DNA of 64,000 bases from Sinosporangium siamense (GCF_016863435.1 NZ_BOOW01000044.1:62001-126000), one strand, 5' to 3'. Shown: positions 24,465 to 38,827, counted from the first letter of the stretch. Notes: generated by a model not told the origin, from the sequence alone. Made by a program: numbers and translations.

Positions 24465-25220
24465 GTGAACGCCACGGACAACTCGACAGCCCTGTGGCTG
24501 CGGCGTTTCCAGCCGACCGCGGACAGCCCGGTGCGGCTCGTCTGCTTCCCCCACGCCGGAGGTGCCGCGAGCTTCTACCGCCCCGTCTCGCTCAGGCTCG
24601 CGCCGGGCGCCGACGTGCTGGCTGTGCAGTACCCCGGCAGGCAGGACCGCCGGCTGGAGCCGTGCGTCGAGGACATCGGGCTGCTGGCCGACCGCATCGC
24701 GGACGAGTTGCTCCTCCTCGACGGCAGGGAGACGGTGTTCTTCGGCCACAGCATGGGAGCGGTGCTCGCCTTCGAAACGGCGTGGCGTCTTGAGCAGGAG
24801 GGGACACACGCCCCGAAGGCGGTCGTCGCCTCCGGACGCCGCGCCCCCTCCACCACCCGCGCCGAGACGGTGCACCAGCGCGACGACGAGGGCATCCTGG
24901 CCGAGCTCATGCTGCTCGACGGCACGAACGCACAGATCCTCGGCGACGAGGAGATCCTGCGCATGGCGATGCCCTCCATCCGCGCGGACTACGGCGCCAT
25001 CGAGCGTTACCGGTGCGAGCCGGGCCGCAGGCTCCGCTGCCCGATCACCGCCCTCACCGGCGACGCCGACCCCCGCACTTCGCTTGAGGAGGCGCGGGCG
25101 TGGGCCGGCCACACCGAGGGCCGGTTCCGGCTTCAGGTCTTCCCCGGCGGCCACTTCTTCCTGGCCCGGCACCAGGCGGCCGTGTGCGCCGAGATCACGC
25201 GTGAACTGGGGGCCGGCTGA
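24465..25220 (+). CDS. Type II thioesterase (FscTE-like)
   Basis: The alpha/beta hydrolase of about 251 residues has the catalytic Ser in FFGHSMGAVLAFE, Asp in ALTGDADPR and His in FPGGHFFL. Type II thioesterases clear stalled or aberrant acyl groups from PKS carrier proteins. The GTG at 24465 suits the upstream AAAGGA best, though a TTG one codon earlier is possible. Its TGA overlaps the pabAB ATG by one base, which ties it to the starter-unit genes. It is discrete and cannot replace an integrated macrocyclising thioesterase. Confidence 0.85.
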   Translation: MNATDNSTALWLRRFQPTADSPVRLVCFPHAGGAASFYRPVSLRLAPGADVLAVQYPGRQDRRLEPCVEDIGLLADRIADELLLLDGRETVFFGHSMGAVLAFETAWRLEQEGTHAPKAVVASGRRAPSTTRAETVHQRDDEGILAELMLLDGTNAQILGDEEILRMAMPSIRADYGAIERYRCEPGRRLRCPITALTGDADPRTSLEEARAWAGHTEGRFRLQVFPGGHFFLARHQAAVCAEITRELGAG

Positions 25221-27442
25221 TGCGCACCCTGCTCGTCGACAACTACGACTCCTTCACCTACAACCTGTTCCACTACCTGGCGCGGGTCAACGGGCGCGAG
25301 CCCGAGGTCATCCGCAACGACGACCCGGGGTTCCGTACGGCATGGCTCGACGAGTTCGACAACGTCGTGCTGTCGCCGGGGCCCGGCACGCCGCACCGGC
25401 CGGCCGACTTCGGGCTGTGCGCGAGCATCGCCGGGGACGGCCGCCTGCCGGTGCTCGGGGTGTGCCTCGGGCACCAGGGTCTCGCGCTGATCCACGGCGC
25501 GACGGTGGAGCGGGCACCCGAGCCCAGGCACGGGCGTTACTCGACGGTGCGGCACAACGGCGCCGGCCTGTTCGACGGGCTGCCGCAACCGCTGGAGGTC
25601 GTGCGCTACCACTCCCTCGCGGTCACCTCGTTGCCGCCCGCCCTCGCCGCCGTCGCGTGGGCGCGGGACGACGGCGTCGTCATGGCGCTGCGCCACCGCG
25701 ACCTGCCGCTGTGGGGGGTGCAGTTCCACCCCGAGTCCATCGGCACCGAGGCGGGCCACCGCCTGCTGGCCAACTTCCGCGATCTCACCGAGCGGCACGG
25801 GCCGCGGCGCCGGACACCCGTGGTCTCCCGGCCCGCCGCTCCCGCCTCCCTCCCAGCCGGCGCGGCGGTCCACCCGGCGCGGGACGAGGTACGGCGGATG
25901 CGGCTGCTGGCCCGGCCCCTCACCACGCGGTGGGACCCCGAGGTCGTGTTCGACCGGCTGTTCCGCTCCGGCAGCCACCCGTTCTGGCTGGACAGCAGCA
26001 GGCCGGGCGGCACGCTGGGGCGGATCTCCGCCATGGGCGACGCCTCCGGCCCGCTCGCCCGCGTCGCGACCGCCGACGTGAACACCGGCACGGTGACGGT
26101 GACCGCCCCCGGTTCGACGCCCGTGCGGAGCCTCCACGGCCCGGCCGAGCCGGAGGAGGTGGTCGAAAGCCCCTTTCTGGAGTGGCTCGACCGCGACCTG
26201 CGGTCCTTGCACGTCGAGGCGCCCGAGTTGCCGTTCGACTTCGCCCCCGGCTGGGTCGGCTATCTGGGCTATGAGCTGAAGGCCCAATGCGACGGCGACC
26301 TCGCGCACCGCTCCCCCGACCCCGACGCGGTGATGGTCTTCGCCGATCGGGCGGTCGTGCTGGACCACCACACCGACACCACCTATCTGCTGGCCCTCGC
26401 CGACGGCGCGGTGGAGGACGCGGCCCGCGCGTGGCTCGCCACCGTCGAGGCCGATCTCGCCGCGCTCGCCGGGCAGGCGCCCGAGCCGTGCGCGGCGCCC
26501 CCCGCGCACACCGCCGCGGACCCGCTGCTGCGGCACGACCGGGAGAGCTACCTCAAGCTCATCGACACCTGCCACGAGGAGATCGGGGCCGGTGAGACCT
26601 ACGAGGTGTGCCTCACCAACATGATCGAGACCGATTCCGACCTCGCGCCCTGGCCCGCCTACCGGTTCCTGCGCCGCGTCAGCCCCGCCCCCTTCGCCGC
26701 CTATCTCGACTTCGCCGGCCTCGCGGTGCTGAGCACGTCCCCCGAGCGGTTCCTGCGCGTCGACCGGCACGGGACGATGGAGTCCAAGCCCATCAAGGGC
26801 ACCCGGCCGCGCGGCGCCACCCCCGCCGAGGACGCGCTCCTGATCGCCGACCTGCGCACTAGCGAGAAGGACCGCGCCGAGAACCTGATGATCGTCGACC
26901 TGGTGCGGCACGACCTCGGCCGCTGCGCCGAGGTGGGGTCGGTGAAGGCCGACCCGGTCTTCCAGGTGGAGACCTACGCGACGGTCCACCAGCTCGTCAG
27001 CACCGTGCGGGCGCGCCTGCGCCCCGGCGCCGGGGCTGTGGCCGCCGTGCGGGCGGCGTTCCCCGGCGGCTCGATGACCGGCGCGCCGAAGATCCGCACG
27101 ATGCAGATCATCGACCGGCTCGAAGGCGGGCCGCGCGGCGTCTACTCCGGCGCGATCGGCTACTTCGCGGTGACCGGCGCGGCCGACCTCAGCATCGTGA
27201 TCCGGACCGCGGTCGTCCGCGGCGGCAGGCTGCGCTACGGCGTGGGCGGCGCCATCACCGCGCTGTCGGAGCGGCAGGCGGAGTTCGAGGAGACGGTGGT
27301 TAAGGCGCGGCCCCTGCTGGAACTCCTCGGCACCTCGCTCCCAGGTGCCACGCTTCCAGACACAGCACTGCCCGGTGAAGGCCGTCCCGTCAGGCTGCAC
27401 ACCCCGGCAGACCCGTCCATGGCCGGATTTCCCGGGAGGTAA
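25220..27442 (+). CDS. pabAB: Aminodeoxychorismate synthase, fused PabA-PabB
   Basis: The 740-residue fusion has an N-terminal glutamine amidotransferase (DNYDSFTYNLFHYLARVNG, SPGPGTP, GVCLGHQ with Cys82, FHPES) and a C-terminal chorismate-binding domain from about residue 220 (PIKGTRPRG, RAENLMIVDLVRHDLGR, FPGGSMTGAPK). It converts chorismate and glutamine to 4-amino-4-deoxychorismate. In candicidin/FR-008 clusters pabAB feeds p-aminobenzoate to the PKS loading domain. PabC, the lyase finishing PABA, is not nearby. Only two bases separate it from the PKS start, so both are expressed together. Confidence 0.92.
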   Translation: MRTLLVDNYDSFTYNLFHYLARVNGREPEVIRNDDPGFRTAWLDEFDNVVLSPGPGTPHRPADFGLCASIAGDGRLPVLGVCLGHQGLALIHGATVERAPEPRHGRYSTVRHNGAGLFDGLPQPLEVVRYHSLAVTSLPPALAAVAWARDDGVVMALRHRDLPLWGVQFHPESIGTEAGHRLLANFRDLTERHGPRRRTPVVSRPAAPASLPAGAAVHPARDEVRRMRLLARPLTTRWDPEVVFDRLFRSGSHPFWLDSSRPGGTLGRISAMGDASGPLARVATADVNTGTVTVTAPGSTPVRSLHGPAEPEEVVESPFLEWLDRDLRSLHVEAPELPFDFAPGWVGYLGYELKAQCDGDLAHRSPDPDAVMVFADRAVVLDHHTDTTYLLALADGAVEDAARAWLATVEADLAALAGQAPEPCAAPPAHTAADPLLRHDRESYLKLIDTCHEEIGAGETYEVCLTNMIETDSDLAPWPAYRFLRRVSPAPFAAYLDFAGLAVLSTSPERFLRVDRHGTMESKPIKGTRPRGATPAEDALLIADLRTSEKDRAENLMIVDLVRHDLGRCAEVGSVKADPVFQVETYATVHQLVSTVRARLRPGAGAVAAVRAAFPGGSMTGAPKIRTMQIIDRLEGGPRGVYSGAIGYFAVTGAADLSIVIRTAVVRGGRLRYGVGGAITALSERQAEFEETVVKARPLLELLGTSLPGATLPDTALPGEGRPVRLHTPADPSMAGFPGR

Positions 27443-27444
27443 CC

Positions 27445-32439
<4,995 letters not shown>

Positions 32440-32485
32440 CCGGTGCCCCTTGTCCCCCTCCATTCCCGGCCTCGGAGTTGATCGT

Positions 32486-33481
32486 GTGAGTTCGTCCGTG
32501 TTCGCACTGGACCATGACCGGGACACCGTGATCGAGGCGATCGACGTCGGAAAGGCGTACGGCCCGGTGCGTGCTCTCGACTCCGTGAGCCTGTGTGTCA
32601 CCCGGGGCACCGTACTCGCTCTCCTCGGGCACAACGGCGCCGGCAAGACCACCTTGGTCGGCGTGCTCACCGCCGCGCTGCGGCCCACGTCGGGGCGTGC
32701 CCGGGTGGCCGGGTTCGACGTGACGCGGCAACCCTGGGAGATCCGGCGCCGGATCGGGGTCACCGGGCAGTACGCGTCGGTCGACGGCGGTTTGAGCGGG
32801 CGGGACAACCTGGTGCTGATCGGCAGGCTGCTCGGGGCGGGGCGGCGGGCCGCCGGGGAACGGGCCGACGAGCTGCTTGAGCTCTTCTCCCTCGGGCACG
32901 TCGCGGCACGGCGCAGCCGCACCTATTCGGGCGGTCTGCGGCGGCGCCTCGATCTGGCCGCCTCGCTTGTGGGGCATCCCGAGGTGCTCTTCCTCGACGA
33001 ACCCACCACCGGGCTCGATCCGTCGAGCCGCCTCAATCTGTGGGAGATCGTGGCGAACCTCGTCAAGGACGGCACCACGGTGCTGCTCACCACGCAATAT
33101 CTGGACGAGGCGGACCGGCTCGCCGACACCGTCACCGTGTTGTCGGCCGGATCGGTCATCGCCTCCGGCACGTCCGCCGAGTTAAAGGCCGCCGTCGGGC
33201 AGCGCACCGTGACCCTCACCCTGGGCAGCCCCGACGACGTGCCGGCCACCGCCGAGGCACTCCGCCGGGCCTCCATGGAGCCCGTGACGGACGCCGCCAA
33301 CGCCGTCGTGGTCGTGCCCATCGGCGCGTCCAAGGACATCGCCGCCGTCGTCCGGGTGCTCGATCAGATCGGAGTGGAGGCCGCAGAACTGTCCTTCGGC
33401 GAACCCACGCTCGACGACGTCTACCTCACCCTCGCCGGGCACACCTCCCCGGCCCTTCACACCCTGGGACGGGACGCATGA
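32486..33481 (+). CDS. ABC exporter ATP-binding protein, DrrA type (FscTI-like)
   Basis: The 331-residue ATPase has Walker A LLGHNGAGKTTLV, signature YSGGLRRRLDLAASL, Walker B EVLFLDEPTTGLDP and the H-loop position in LLTTQYLDEA (Gln in place of His, usual in DrrA). A C-terminal extension follows, ending GEPTLDDVYLTLAGH, the hallmark of the drug-export DrrA family. The GTG start has GGAG eight bases upstream and the frame ends in an ATGA overlap with the permease. It probably exports the product of the polyene-type locus and gives self-protection. Confidence 0.9.
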   Translation: MSSSVFALDHDRDTVIEAIDVGKAYGPVRALDSVSLCVTRGTVLALLGHNGAGKTTLVGVLTAALRPTSGRARVAGFDVTRQPWEIRRRIGVTGQYASVDGGLSGRDNLVLIGRLLGAGRRAAGERADELLELFSLGHVAARRSRTYSGGLRRRLDLAASLVGHPEVLFLDEPTTGLDPSSRLNLWEIVANLVKDGTTVLLTTQYLDEADRLADTVTVLSAGSVIASGTSAELKAAVGQRTVTLTLGSPDDVPATAEALRRASMEPVTDAANAVVVVPIGASKDIAAVVRVLDQIGVEAAELSFGEPTLDDVYLTLAGHTSPALHTLGRDA

Positions 33482-34293
33482 ACCAGATGGTCGCCGGGCG
33501 GCGGGGCAGCTCGGTCTTCCTTCAGGTGCGGATCCTGACCGGCCGCTCCCTGCGTTCCCTGGCCGTCGACCCGGGGGTCATCCTGTTCGGTCTGCTTCAG
33601 CCGGTGATCATCCTGTTCGTGCTCACCCAGGTGTTCAGCAAGATGGGGCCGCCGCCGCACTTCCCCAAGGGCATCTCCTACCTCGACTTCGTGCTGCCCG
33701 CCGTGCTGGTGGACAACGCCATCCAGTCGGCGGTGCAGTCGGGCATCGGGCTGGTCGACGACATGAAGAACGGCATCGTGCCCCGGCTCCGCAACCTGCC
33801 CATCGCGCAGAGTTCACTGCTGGTCGCGCGGAGCATGGTCAACCTTGTGCGCAGTGCCGTACAGGCGCTCGTCATCATGGTGCTGGCGCTCACCTTGCTC
33901 GGCTACTCGCCGCGTGGGGGGGCGGCGCAGGTCGTGGGGTCGGTGGCGTTGACGCTGTTCATCAGCTGGGCGCTCGGGTGGGCGTTCATCGCGGCGGGGG
34001 CGTGGCTGCGGCGGGCCGAGCCGATGCAGAACCTCGCGTTGATCGCGGTGCTGCCGATGTTGTTCGCGTCGAGCGCGTATGTGCCGGTGGCGGACCTGCC
34101 GCCGTGGCTCGCCGCCGTGGCCCAGGTCAACCCGCTGACGCACGCGATCGACGCGACGCGGGCCCTGGCGTTGGGGGTGCCGGGGGTGGAGGCGGTGGCG
34201 CCCGCGCTGCTGGTGGGCGGGGGGATCGCGGTGGTGGGGGCGGTGCTGGCGGTGATGGGGTTCCGTCGGCCGCTGCCGGCCAGCGGGGGTTAA
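33478..34293 (+). CDS. ABC-2 type exporter permease, DrrB type (FscTII-like)
   Basis: The 271-residue membrane protein has about six segments (VILFGLLQPVIILFVLTQVF, ALVIMVLALTLLGYS, GSVALTLFISWALGWAFIAA, VLPMLFASSAYVPV and a C-terminal GGGIAVVGAVLAVMGF). The cytoplasmic motif LVDDMKNGIVPRLRNLPI is typical of DrrB-like permeases. It is coupled to the ATPase by ATGA. Its stop codon overlaps that of the convergent large ATPase gene, with no room for a terminator; it is the last recognisable cluster gene. Confidence 0.88.
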   Translation: MNQMVAGRRGSSVFLQVRILTGRSLRSLAVDPGVILFGLLQPVIILFVLTQVFSKMGPPPHFPKGISYLDFVLPAVLVDNAIQSAVQSGIGLVDDMKNGIVPRLRNLPIAQSSLLVARSMVNLVRSAVQALVIMVLALTLLGYSPRGGAAQVVGSVALTLFISWALGWAFIAAGAWLRRAEPMQNLALIAVLPMLFASSAYVPVADLPPWLAAVAQVNPLTHAIDATRALALGVPGVEAVAPALLVGGGIAVVGAVLAVMGFRRPLPASGG

Positions 34294-37200
34294 GTCAGGT
34301 CGTCCCAGCTCCAGGGAGGTGCGGGGGTGCCGTCGGGTTCCCGGCCGAAGTGGAAACGTCCGGGGGCTTCGATGTGTTTGAGGAACAAAGGGAACATTTT
34401 GCCCGCGGGGAGGCGTGCGATCAGGTCCGCGGCGAGTTCGTGCTCCTCGATGTGGCGAAGGGCAGCGACCAGTCCGTCAGCGTGGTGCATGTGCTCGAGG
34501 GGAAGGCTCGCGGCGGCACGGAGAAGCAGTGTGACGCTCTCCCGCTTCAGACCTTGTCCCGTCAACCATGCCACGAGCGCGAACACGCCGTGCCAGGTGT
34601 CAGGCGCCGCCTTCTCGACCGTGCGCCGTGCCAGTGCGGTGCCCTCATCACGGGTGTCTACCCACCACATATCCCCCAGCAATGCGGTCACGCTGTGGAG
34701 GTCGTCGAGGGAGGCATACGCGGCCGCGCGTCCGGCCAGTGCCACGACCTGCTCTTCGGCTCCGAGCTGTTGCAGTCCGCGCAACAATCTGCCCACTTTG
34801 GCGCAGTCGTCAACGGCGACTCGCGCCGCAGGATCACGAGCCAGCACGGCGGCGATCTGGTCGTCTCCCTCCACCGCGTGCAGGGCCGTCAACAACGAGT
34901 TCACCTCATCGGGGTCGTCCAGGGAGGGCTCGGCGCCGGAAAGGCGTGCGAGCAGCGTGACGACCTGCTGGTGCGCCTCCGCTCTTCGCAGGTCAAGGAG
35001 CAGCCGGGCGACGTCGCCCACGTGGTCGACGGACACATGAGCCGCCGGATCGCGGGCCAGCAACGCAGCCGTCAACGACGTCAGCCCTAAGAGCTCCAGT
35101 TCGTAGAGCACGCCGGACACCTGTCGCGCGTTGTCGAGGGGCATGTACGTCACGGCGTACTCGGCCAGCATGTCGCACCGTTGCGCCGGCTCCGCCTCGT
35201 ACAACCTCCTAAGCAGTGCGGGGAAATCAGCCGCCCGATTCGTCATGACGTAAGCACTGACACATTCGGTTAGCCCATAAAGAAAACTGCCCATTTGCGC
35301 CAGACCGCAGAGCAACTCGGCCGCGCCACGGTGCGATCCATGGGCCGTCACATGCCGGGCCGCGCGTTCGATCAGGGTCGCCGCCTGGTCATGCGCTCCC
35401 AGCGAGTGCACAAAGGCCAGCAACTCGCCCGCGCTCTGCAGGTCGTCGAGGAACACATGCGATGCCGGGCTGCGGGCCAGCAGCACGTTGGCGAATTCAG
35501 CCAGTTCCGCCTCTTGCAGCAGGGCCAGAAGGGCGCACACATGCGAGGCACTGCCCAGCGACGTGCCCACGGCGACTCGCTCGGCCAGCGTGACGAGCTG
35601 TTCCCGTGTGCCTGAGCGCATGACGACACCCAGCAACTCCGCCATGTCGTCCCGGTCGTGCCCGTCATGGAAGTAGAGGTGGCCGGCACACTTCGCCACC
35701 AGCTCGATCGCTCGATCATCCCCCGATCTCCGCAGGTCGTCGAGGAGAGCGACCATGTCCAGCCGATCACGGCGAGCCGCGTCCGAGGCGGCACGCTCCA
35801 CCAGCGCGGCGATCTCATCGTGCTCGCCCGCCGACAGCAGCGCCTGCAGGATGTTCGACACCGCCGGGGACCGGTCGTCCAGACGGACACCCGCTGCGGC
35901 GCGCCTCGCCAGAAGTACGGCTTGCGCCTGCGCGCCCAACGCCCTCAGGGTGGCGAAAAGATCGATCACGGCGTATGGTCCGTCCAGCCCGGCCTTCGCA
36001 CCCGGATCCCGCGACAGAAGCACCTCGATCTGCCCGTCCGCCTTTGCATCCCGCAACGCGAGCAGGAGGGCACTCACCCCACGGGCGTCACCGAGTGAGA
36101 TTCGGGTGGCGGCCCACCGGGCGGGGCGGTCGTCGGCGGGGCCGAGATCGTGCATGACTCGGACGAGTCGTGCGGCGGCCACGGCGTCTCCATGGGCGGC
36201 GGCGGTTCGCCACATCTGCGCCGCGTCGCGATACAGACCGCAATCGTAGGCCGATTGCGCCAGACGAGGCAGATCGGCCCGGTCGGCGTGTGCGGCGGAC
36301 GCGATCCAGAAGCCGACGGGCGGCACCTCCGCCTCCCGAAGCCTGCGACCGAACTGCTCCAGATAGTCGGCCAGCCGATAACCCGGCCCATCCCCCGTCG
36401 TGATCGGCGAGCCGTGCCGGGGTGAGCGCGGCGATCGGACGGGCGTCGAACGCATGCGGGTCAGCATGCCGGGGATGCCGTTGCAGGGGACGGCGAGATA
36501 GCTCAACGCCTCCTCCAGCCAGTTGTCCCCGGCCTGCTGCCACTGCGCGTCCGTCAGATAGTCGGGGGCGGCCTCCGCCAAGAGCATCAACGGGATGTAC
36601 GGCCCGCACCCGAGGCGCCGGGCGTCCATGGCGACGTGGATCACGGCCTGGGTCGCCGGGGTGGCGTCCTGGTAGCGATCCGTCAGGACGGGGGCTCCGG
36701 CGAGATACTGGGTGATCCGACCCTCCGCGGCATAGCCGGCGGCCTCGTGGAGTCTGGGGTCGGCATCCGCCAGTTCGGAGAGGACGGACAGGTCGATGTC
36801 GGTGAATGCGTCGGGAATCTTGATCTTGTGGTCGACCAGCAGTTCCCTGGCCTGCCTGTAGGGGCCGCCCTCGGCGAGACCGCCCTTGTGGATGCCGTCC
36901 CGGTCGGTCAGGGCACGCCAGTGGTCGGGCCACAGGGTGGCCAGCACCAGCACGGGGGCGCGTGCAGGGTCGTTCAGCAGCTCTCGAAGTCCTGCGGCCA
37001 CCCGTTCGCCCAGCACCGGATGGGTGAGATAGTCCTGCGCCTCGTTCAGCCAGACCACAGTGTGCGGACCGACCCGAGACAGGCCGGCCAGTGCGGCCTC
37101 CGGCCGGGTCGGGTTGATGGGATGCCACAACCTCCACGGCCGGGCCGACCGGCGCAGCGGCGCGAGCGCCTCCCAGCAGGCCCGCGTCTTGCCCGTTGAC

Positions 37201-37556
37201 GAGCCGCCCACCAGCACCGCGATCCGGCTGGCGCCCGCCTCGGCCTCGTTCACCACCTGCTCAAGCTCAAGGTCGTGCGCACGGCGGACGTAGAGCGGCA
37301 ACACACTCTGCCCGCCGGGCCCGGGGTCACCGCGCAGGGCGGTGATGGCACGGTGTACCTCCAGGTTCAACGCCTGCGCGGGATCCTCGATCGCCGGCAA
37401 GGGCCTGCCCGGTGGCTTACCAGGTGCGGCAGACCCCTCGGCGGACGGCCCTTCCCCGGGCGTTCGGCCCTCCTCCGGGGATCGGTCCTCGGAACCGGCG
37501 GGAGACACTGCGGCGATCCCCCTTTGTCGACGTCGGAGCGGCGTCCGGTCCGACAC
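34290..37556 (-). CDS. Large P-loop ATPase with helical-repeat C-terminus, function unknown
   Basis: This is a 1088-residue protein. A low-complexity N-terminus leads to an NTPase core with Walker A VGGSSTGKT (Lys123) and a Walker-B-like WLNEAQDYL in which Asn-Glu replaces the usual acidic pair. From about 490 to 1040 runs an array of related units of roughly 35-45 residues, each like LLxxLRxxGAxDQxxxLLARDPAAHVxLDD. This recalls STAND-type or TPR-like scaffolds, which sense a ligand through the repeats. The GTG start lacks an obvious ribosome site. Neighbours give no clue to function. A conflict or defence role is conceivable but unsupported by an effector domain. Confidence 0.7.
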   Translation of the reverse strand: MSDRTPLRRRQRGIAAVSPAGSEDRSPEEGRTPGEGPSAEGSAAPGKPPGRPLPAIEDPAQALNLEVHRAITALRGDPGPGGQSVLPLYVRRAHDLELEQVVNEAEAGASRIAVLVGGSSTGKTRACWEALAPLRRSARPWRLWHPINPTRPEAALAGLSRVGPHTVVWLNEAQDYLTHPVLGERVAAGLRELLNDPARAPVLVLATLWPDHWRALTDRDGIHKGGLAEGGPYRQARELLVDHKIKIPDAFTDIDLSVLSELADADPRLHEAAGYAAEGRITQYLAGAPVLTDRYQDATPATQAVIHVAMDARRLGCGPYIPLMLLAEAAPDYLTDAQWQQAGDNWLEEALSYLAVPCNGIPGMLTRMRSTPVRSPRSPRHGSPITTGDGPGYRLADYLEQFGRRLREAEVPPVGFWIASAAHADRADLPRLAQSAYDCGLYRDAAQMWRTAAAHGDAVAAARLVRVMHDLGPADDRPARWAATRISLGDARGVSALLLALRDAKADGQIEVLLSRDPGAKAGLDGPYAVIDLFATLRALGAQAQAVLLARRAAAGVRLDDRSPAVSNILQALLSAGEHDEIAALVERAASDAARRDRLDMVALLDDLRRSGDDRAIELVAKCAGHLYFHDGHDRDDMAELLGVVMRSGTREQLVTLAERVAVGTSLGSASHVCALLALLQEAELAEFANVLLARSPASHVFLDDLQSAGELLAFVHSLGAHDQAATLIERAARHVTAHGSHRGAAELLCGLAQMGSFLYGLTECVSAYVMTNRAADFPALLRRLYEAEPAQRCDMLAEYAVTYMPLDNARQVSGVLYELELLGLTSLTAALLARDPAAHVSVDHVGDVARLLLDLRRAEAHQQVVTLLARLSGAEPSLDDPDEVNSLLTALHAVEGDDQIAAVLARDPAARVAVDDCAKVGRLLRGLQQLGAEEQVVALAGRAAAYASLDDLHSVTALLGDMWWVDTRDEGTALARRTVEKAAPDTWHGVFALVAWLTGQGLKRESVTLLLRAAASLPLEHMHHADGLVAALRHIEEHELAADLIARLPAGKMFPLFLKHIEAPGRFHFGREPDGTPAPPWSWDDLT

Positions 37557-37647
37557 TCGGACACGCTCGTGAGCAGGCTTCGACGTCGATTGTCGCCGCT
37601 ACAGATCTCGAACGCGTCGATATGGGGGTGATGTGTCCCTCTTAGCC

Positions 37648-37718
37648 GGCGCCATCGGTCACCGGGCTCCCCCAACGCAGCCGAATTTCCTCCTGCCTGG
37701 CGCCATCGGTCACCGGGC
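37648..37718. repeat. 20-bp direct repeat at the 3' end of the DinB-like gene
   Basis: GGCGCCATCGGTCACCGGGC occurs at 37648-37667 and again at 37699-37718, 51 bases apart. The second copy overlaps the last codons of the DinB-like gene. This is a short local duplication by slippage or the footprint of an excision. Confidence 0.6.
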
Positions 37719-38252
37719 CTCGCCGCCCCGGGCGTAGTAAAGGTTGCGGATCAGGCCGACCTCGGAGACGTTCTTGGTCAGCTCGACGGTGACCCAGCCC
37801 GCGACGTCGGCCAGCCGCATGCCCTGGCCCCATGGGAGGGTGGCGGTGCGGTCGGTGGAGTCGAGGTCGGCGTCGGTGAGGTCGGCGAGGTGGGCGCGCC
37901 AGTCGTCGTGGAGGCCGCGCAACCAGTCGACGGTGGCGGGCACCGAGCCGGGCCAGGTGATCTCCTCGCGCGCGGGGGCCCCCGAGCCGAAGCAGTGGCC
38001 GATGGTGGTCGTCCACCAATAGCCGATATGCCAGGTGACCCAGCCGATGGTGAGCGCCGGCACGGGGTCGGGCTCCTGGTCGCTGTAGTCGGCGATCCAG
38101 CGGCCCTCGGCGTCGGGGCGCACCGTCCAGCAGTGCGGGGCAGGTTCCCAGAGGCAGACCCGCTCGTCGAGGTCCTTACCGAGGTGATAGTCGAACAGGG
38201 CCCAGGCGATGTCGAGCTGGCGGGTGAGAAGGTCAACACGTGGTGCAGTCAC
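37710..38252 (-). CDS. DinB-superfamily protein
   Basis: The 180-residue four-helix-bundle protein has the DinB pattern: an N-terminal helix (LTRQLDIAWALFDYHL), the segment TIGWVTWHIGYWWTTTIGH, where His residues would bind metal, and a late LADVAGWVTVELTKNVSEVG helix. Such proteins are mycothiol- or bacillithiol-dependent transferases or of unknown activity. The GTG start at 38252 has no strong ribosome site. It is monocistronic and separated by a repeat from the large ATPase gene. Confidence 0.78.
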   Translation of the reverse strand: MTAPRVDLLTRQLDIAWALFDYHLGKDLDERVCLWEPAPHCWTVRPDAEGRWIADYSDQEPDPVPALTIGWVTWHIGYWWTTTIGHCFGSGAPAREEITWPGSVPATVDWLRGLHDDWRAHLADLTDADLDSTDRTATLPWGQGMRLADVAGWVTVELTKNVSEVGLIRNLYYARGGEAR

Positions 38253-38398
38253 GCGCGCAAGCCTGCCAGCGGCCGGAGCGGCCGTGCCACCGGTTTTCCG
38301 TCGCCCGTGCGCCGCACCGGGAATGCACCGGGGGAATATCCCGGATTTCCCTTCGCGATTGACGGCATGTCATTTTTATGGCTACCATCGATTTCACA

Positions 38399-38419
38399 AG
38401 GGCCGGGTTTCACGGCCCT
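38399..38419 (+). promoter_or_regulatory. Hairpin before the Cys-rich short frame
   Basis: AGGGCCG-N7-CGGCCCT forms a perfect 7-bp stem ending 18 bases before the short reading frame. It could be part of its leader. Confidence 0.3.
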
Positions 38420-38436
38420 CCGAGGCACCAGGAGCG

Positions 38437-38514
38437 ATGATGAACAGGGAGACGGCGGTCACGATGACCCGCTCGACCTGTGCCCTGGAAACCTCGGCCT
38501 GTTGTCGCGCCTGA
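38437..38514 (+). CDS. Short Cys-rich reading frame, possible leader peptide
   Basis: A 25-codon frame begins ATGATG directly after an AGGAGCG ribosome site and ends TRSTCALETSACCRA, with three Cys codons in its last eleven. Length, ribosome site and a Cys cluster just before the stop resemble actinobacterial leader peptides that sense cysteinyl-tRNA supply. No sulphur gene follows; the next genes are the two tRNA-Cys copies 300 bases on. It may be functional or chance. Confidence 0.35.
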   Translation: MMNRETAVTMTRSTCALETSACCRA

Positions 38515-38827
38515 GCAGCGGCTAGGTCTCCTTCACGTCGCACGACGCCTGTTCCCGCCGTCTTCCGGCGAGCCCCGCCGCCACACGGCACCCGCTTCTC
38601 CGCATTCCGCACAGCACCCATTTCCCCGCGTTCCGCGCAGCACCCATTTCACCGCGTTCCGCGGATATGCTTTCCATATCCCTAAAAGGTTTATTCCGCC
38701 ATGCCGCAAACAATTTCGTCAATTCATGGATTCACCACTCTTGTCCACGCCCCTCAAGGGCCGATAATCGACGGCGAGCAAGCCGCCCTCGATGTGATCG
38801 GCGACGCCTGACCGGATTCACCCTCAC
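38515..38827. other. Gene-free stretch with 26-bp tandem repeats
   Basis: No gene is supported. It contains the CGCAGCACCCA-type tandem repeat at 38595-38664 and an A/T-richer segment at 38660-38720 that probably holds the promoter of the tRNA genes. Confidence 0.4.
38595..38664. repeat. Tandem repeat, 26-bp unit, about 2.7 copies
   Basis: Units begin at 38595, 38621 and 38647 and share the pattern TTTCnCCGCGTTCCGCGCAG followed by CACCCA. The first unit diverges slightly and the third is cut short. It lies between the short Cys-rich frame and the tRNA genes. Confidence 0.65.

Noticed and set aside
22950-25172. 740-codon open frame on the minus strand opposite the P450, ferredoxin and thioesterase
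   Set aside because: It is antisense to well-identified genes, has low-complexity Gly/Arg/Val composition and no domain. Such frames arise because stops are rare opposite G/C-biased codons.
34290-37556. Calling the repeat ATPase a defence (Avs/STAND) protein
   Set aside because: No effector nuclease, TIR, protease or pore domain and no companion genes; only the architecture is suggestive.
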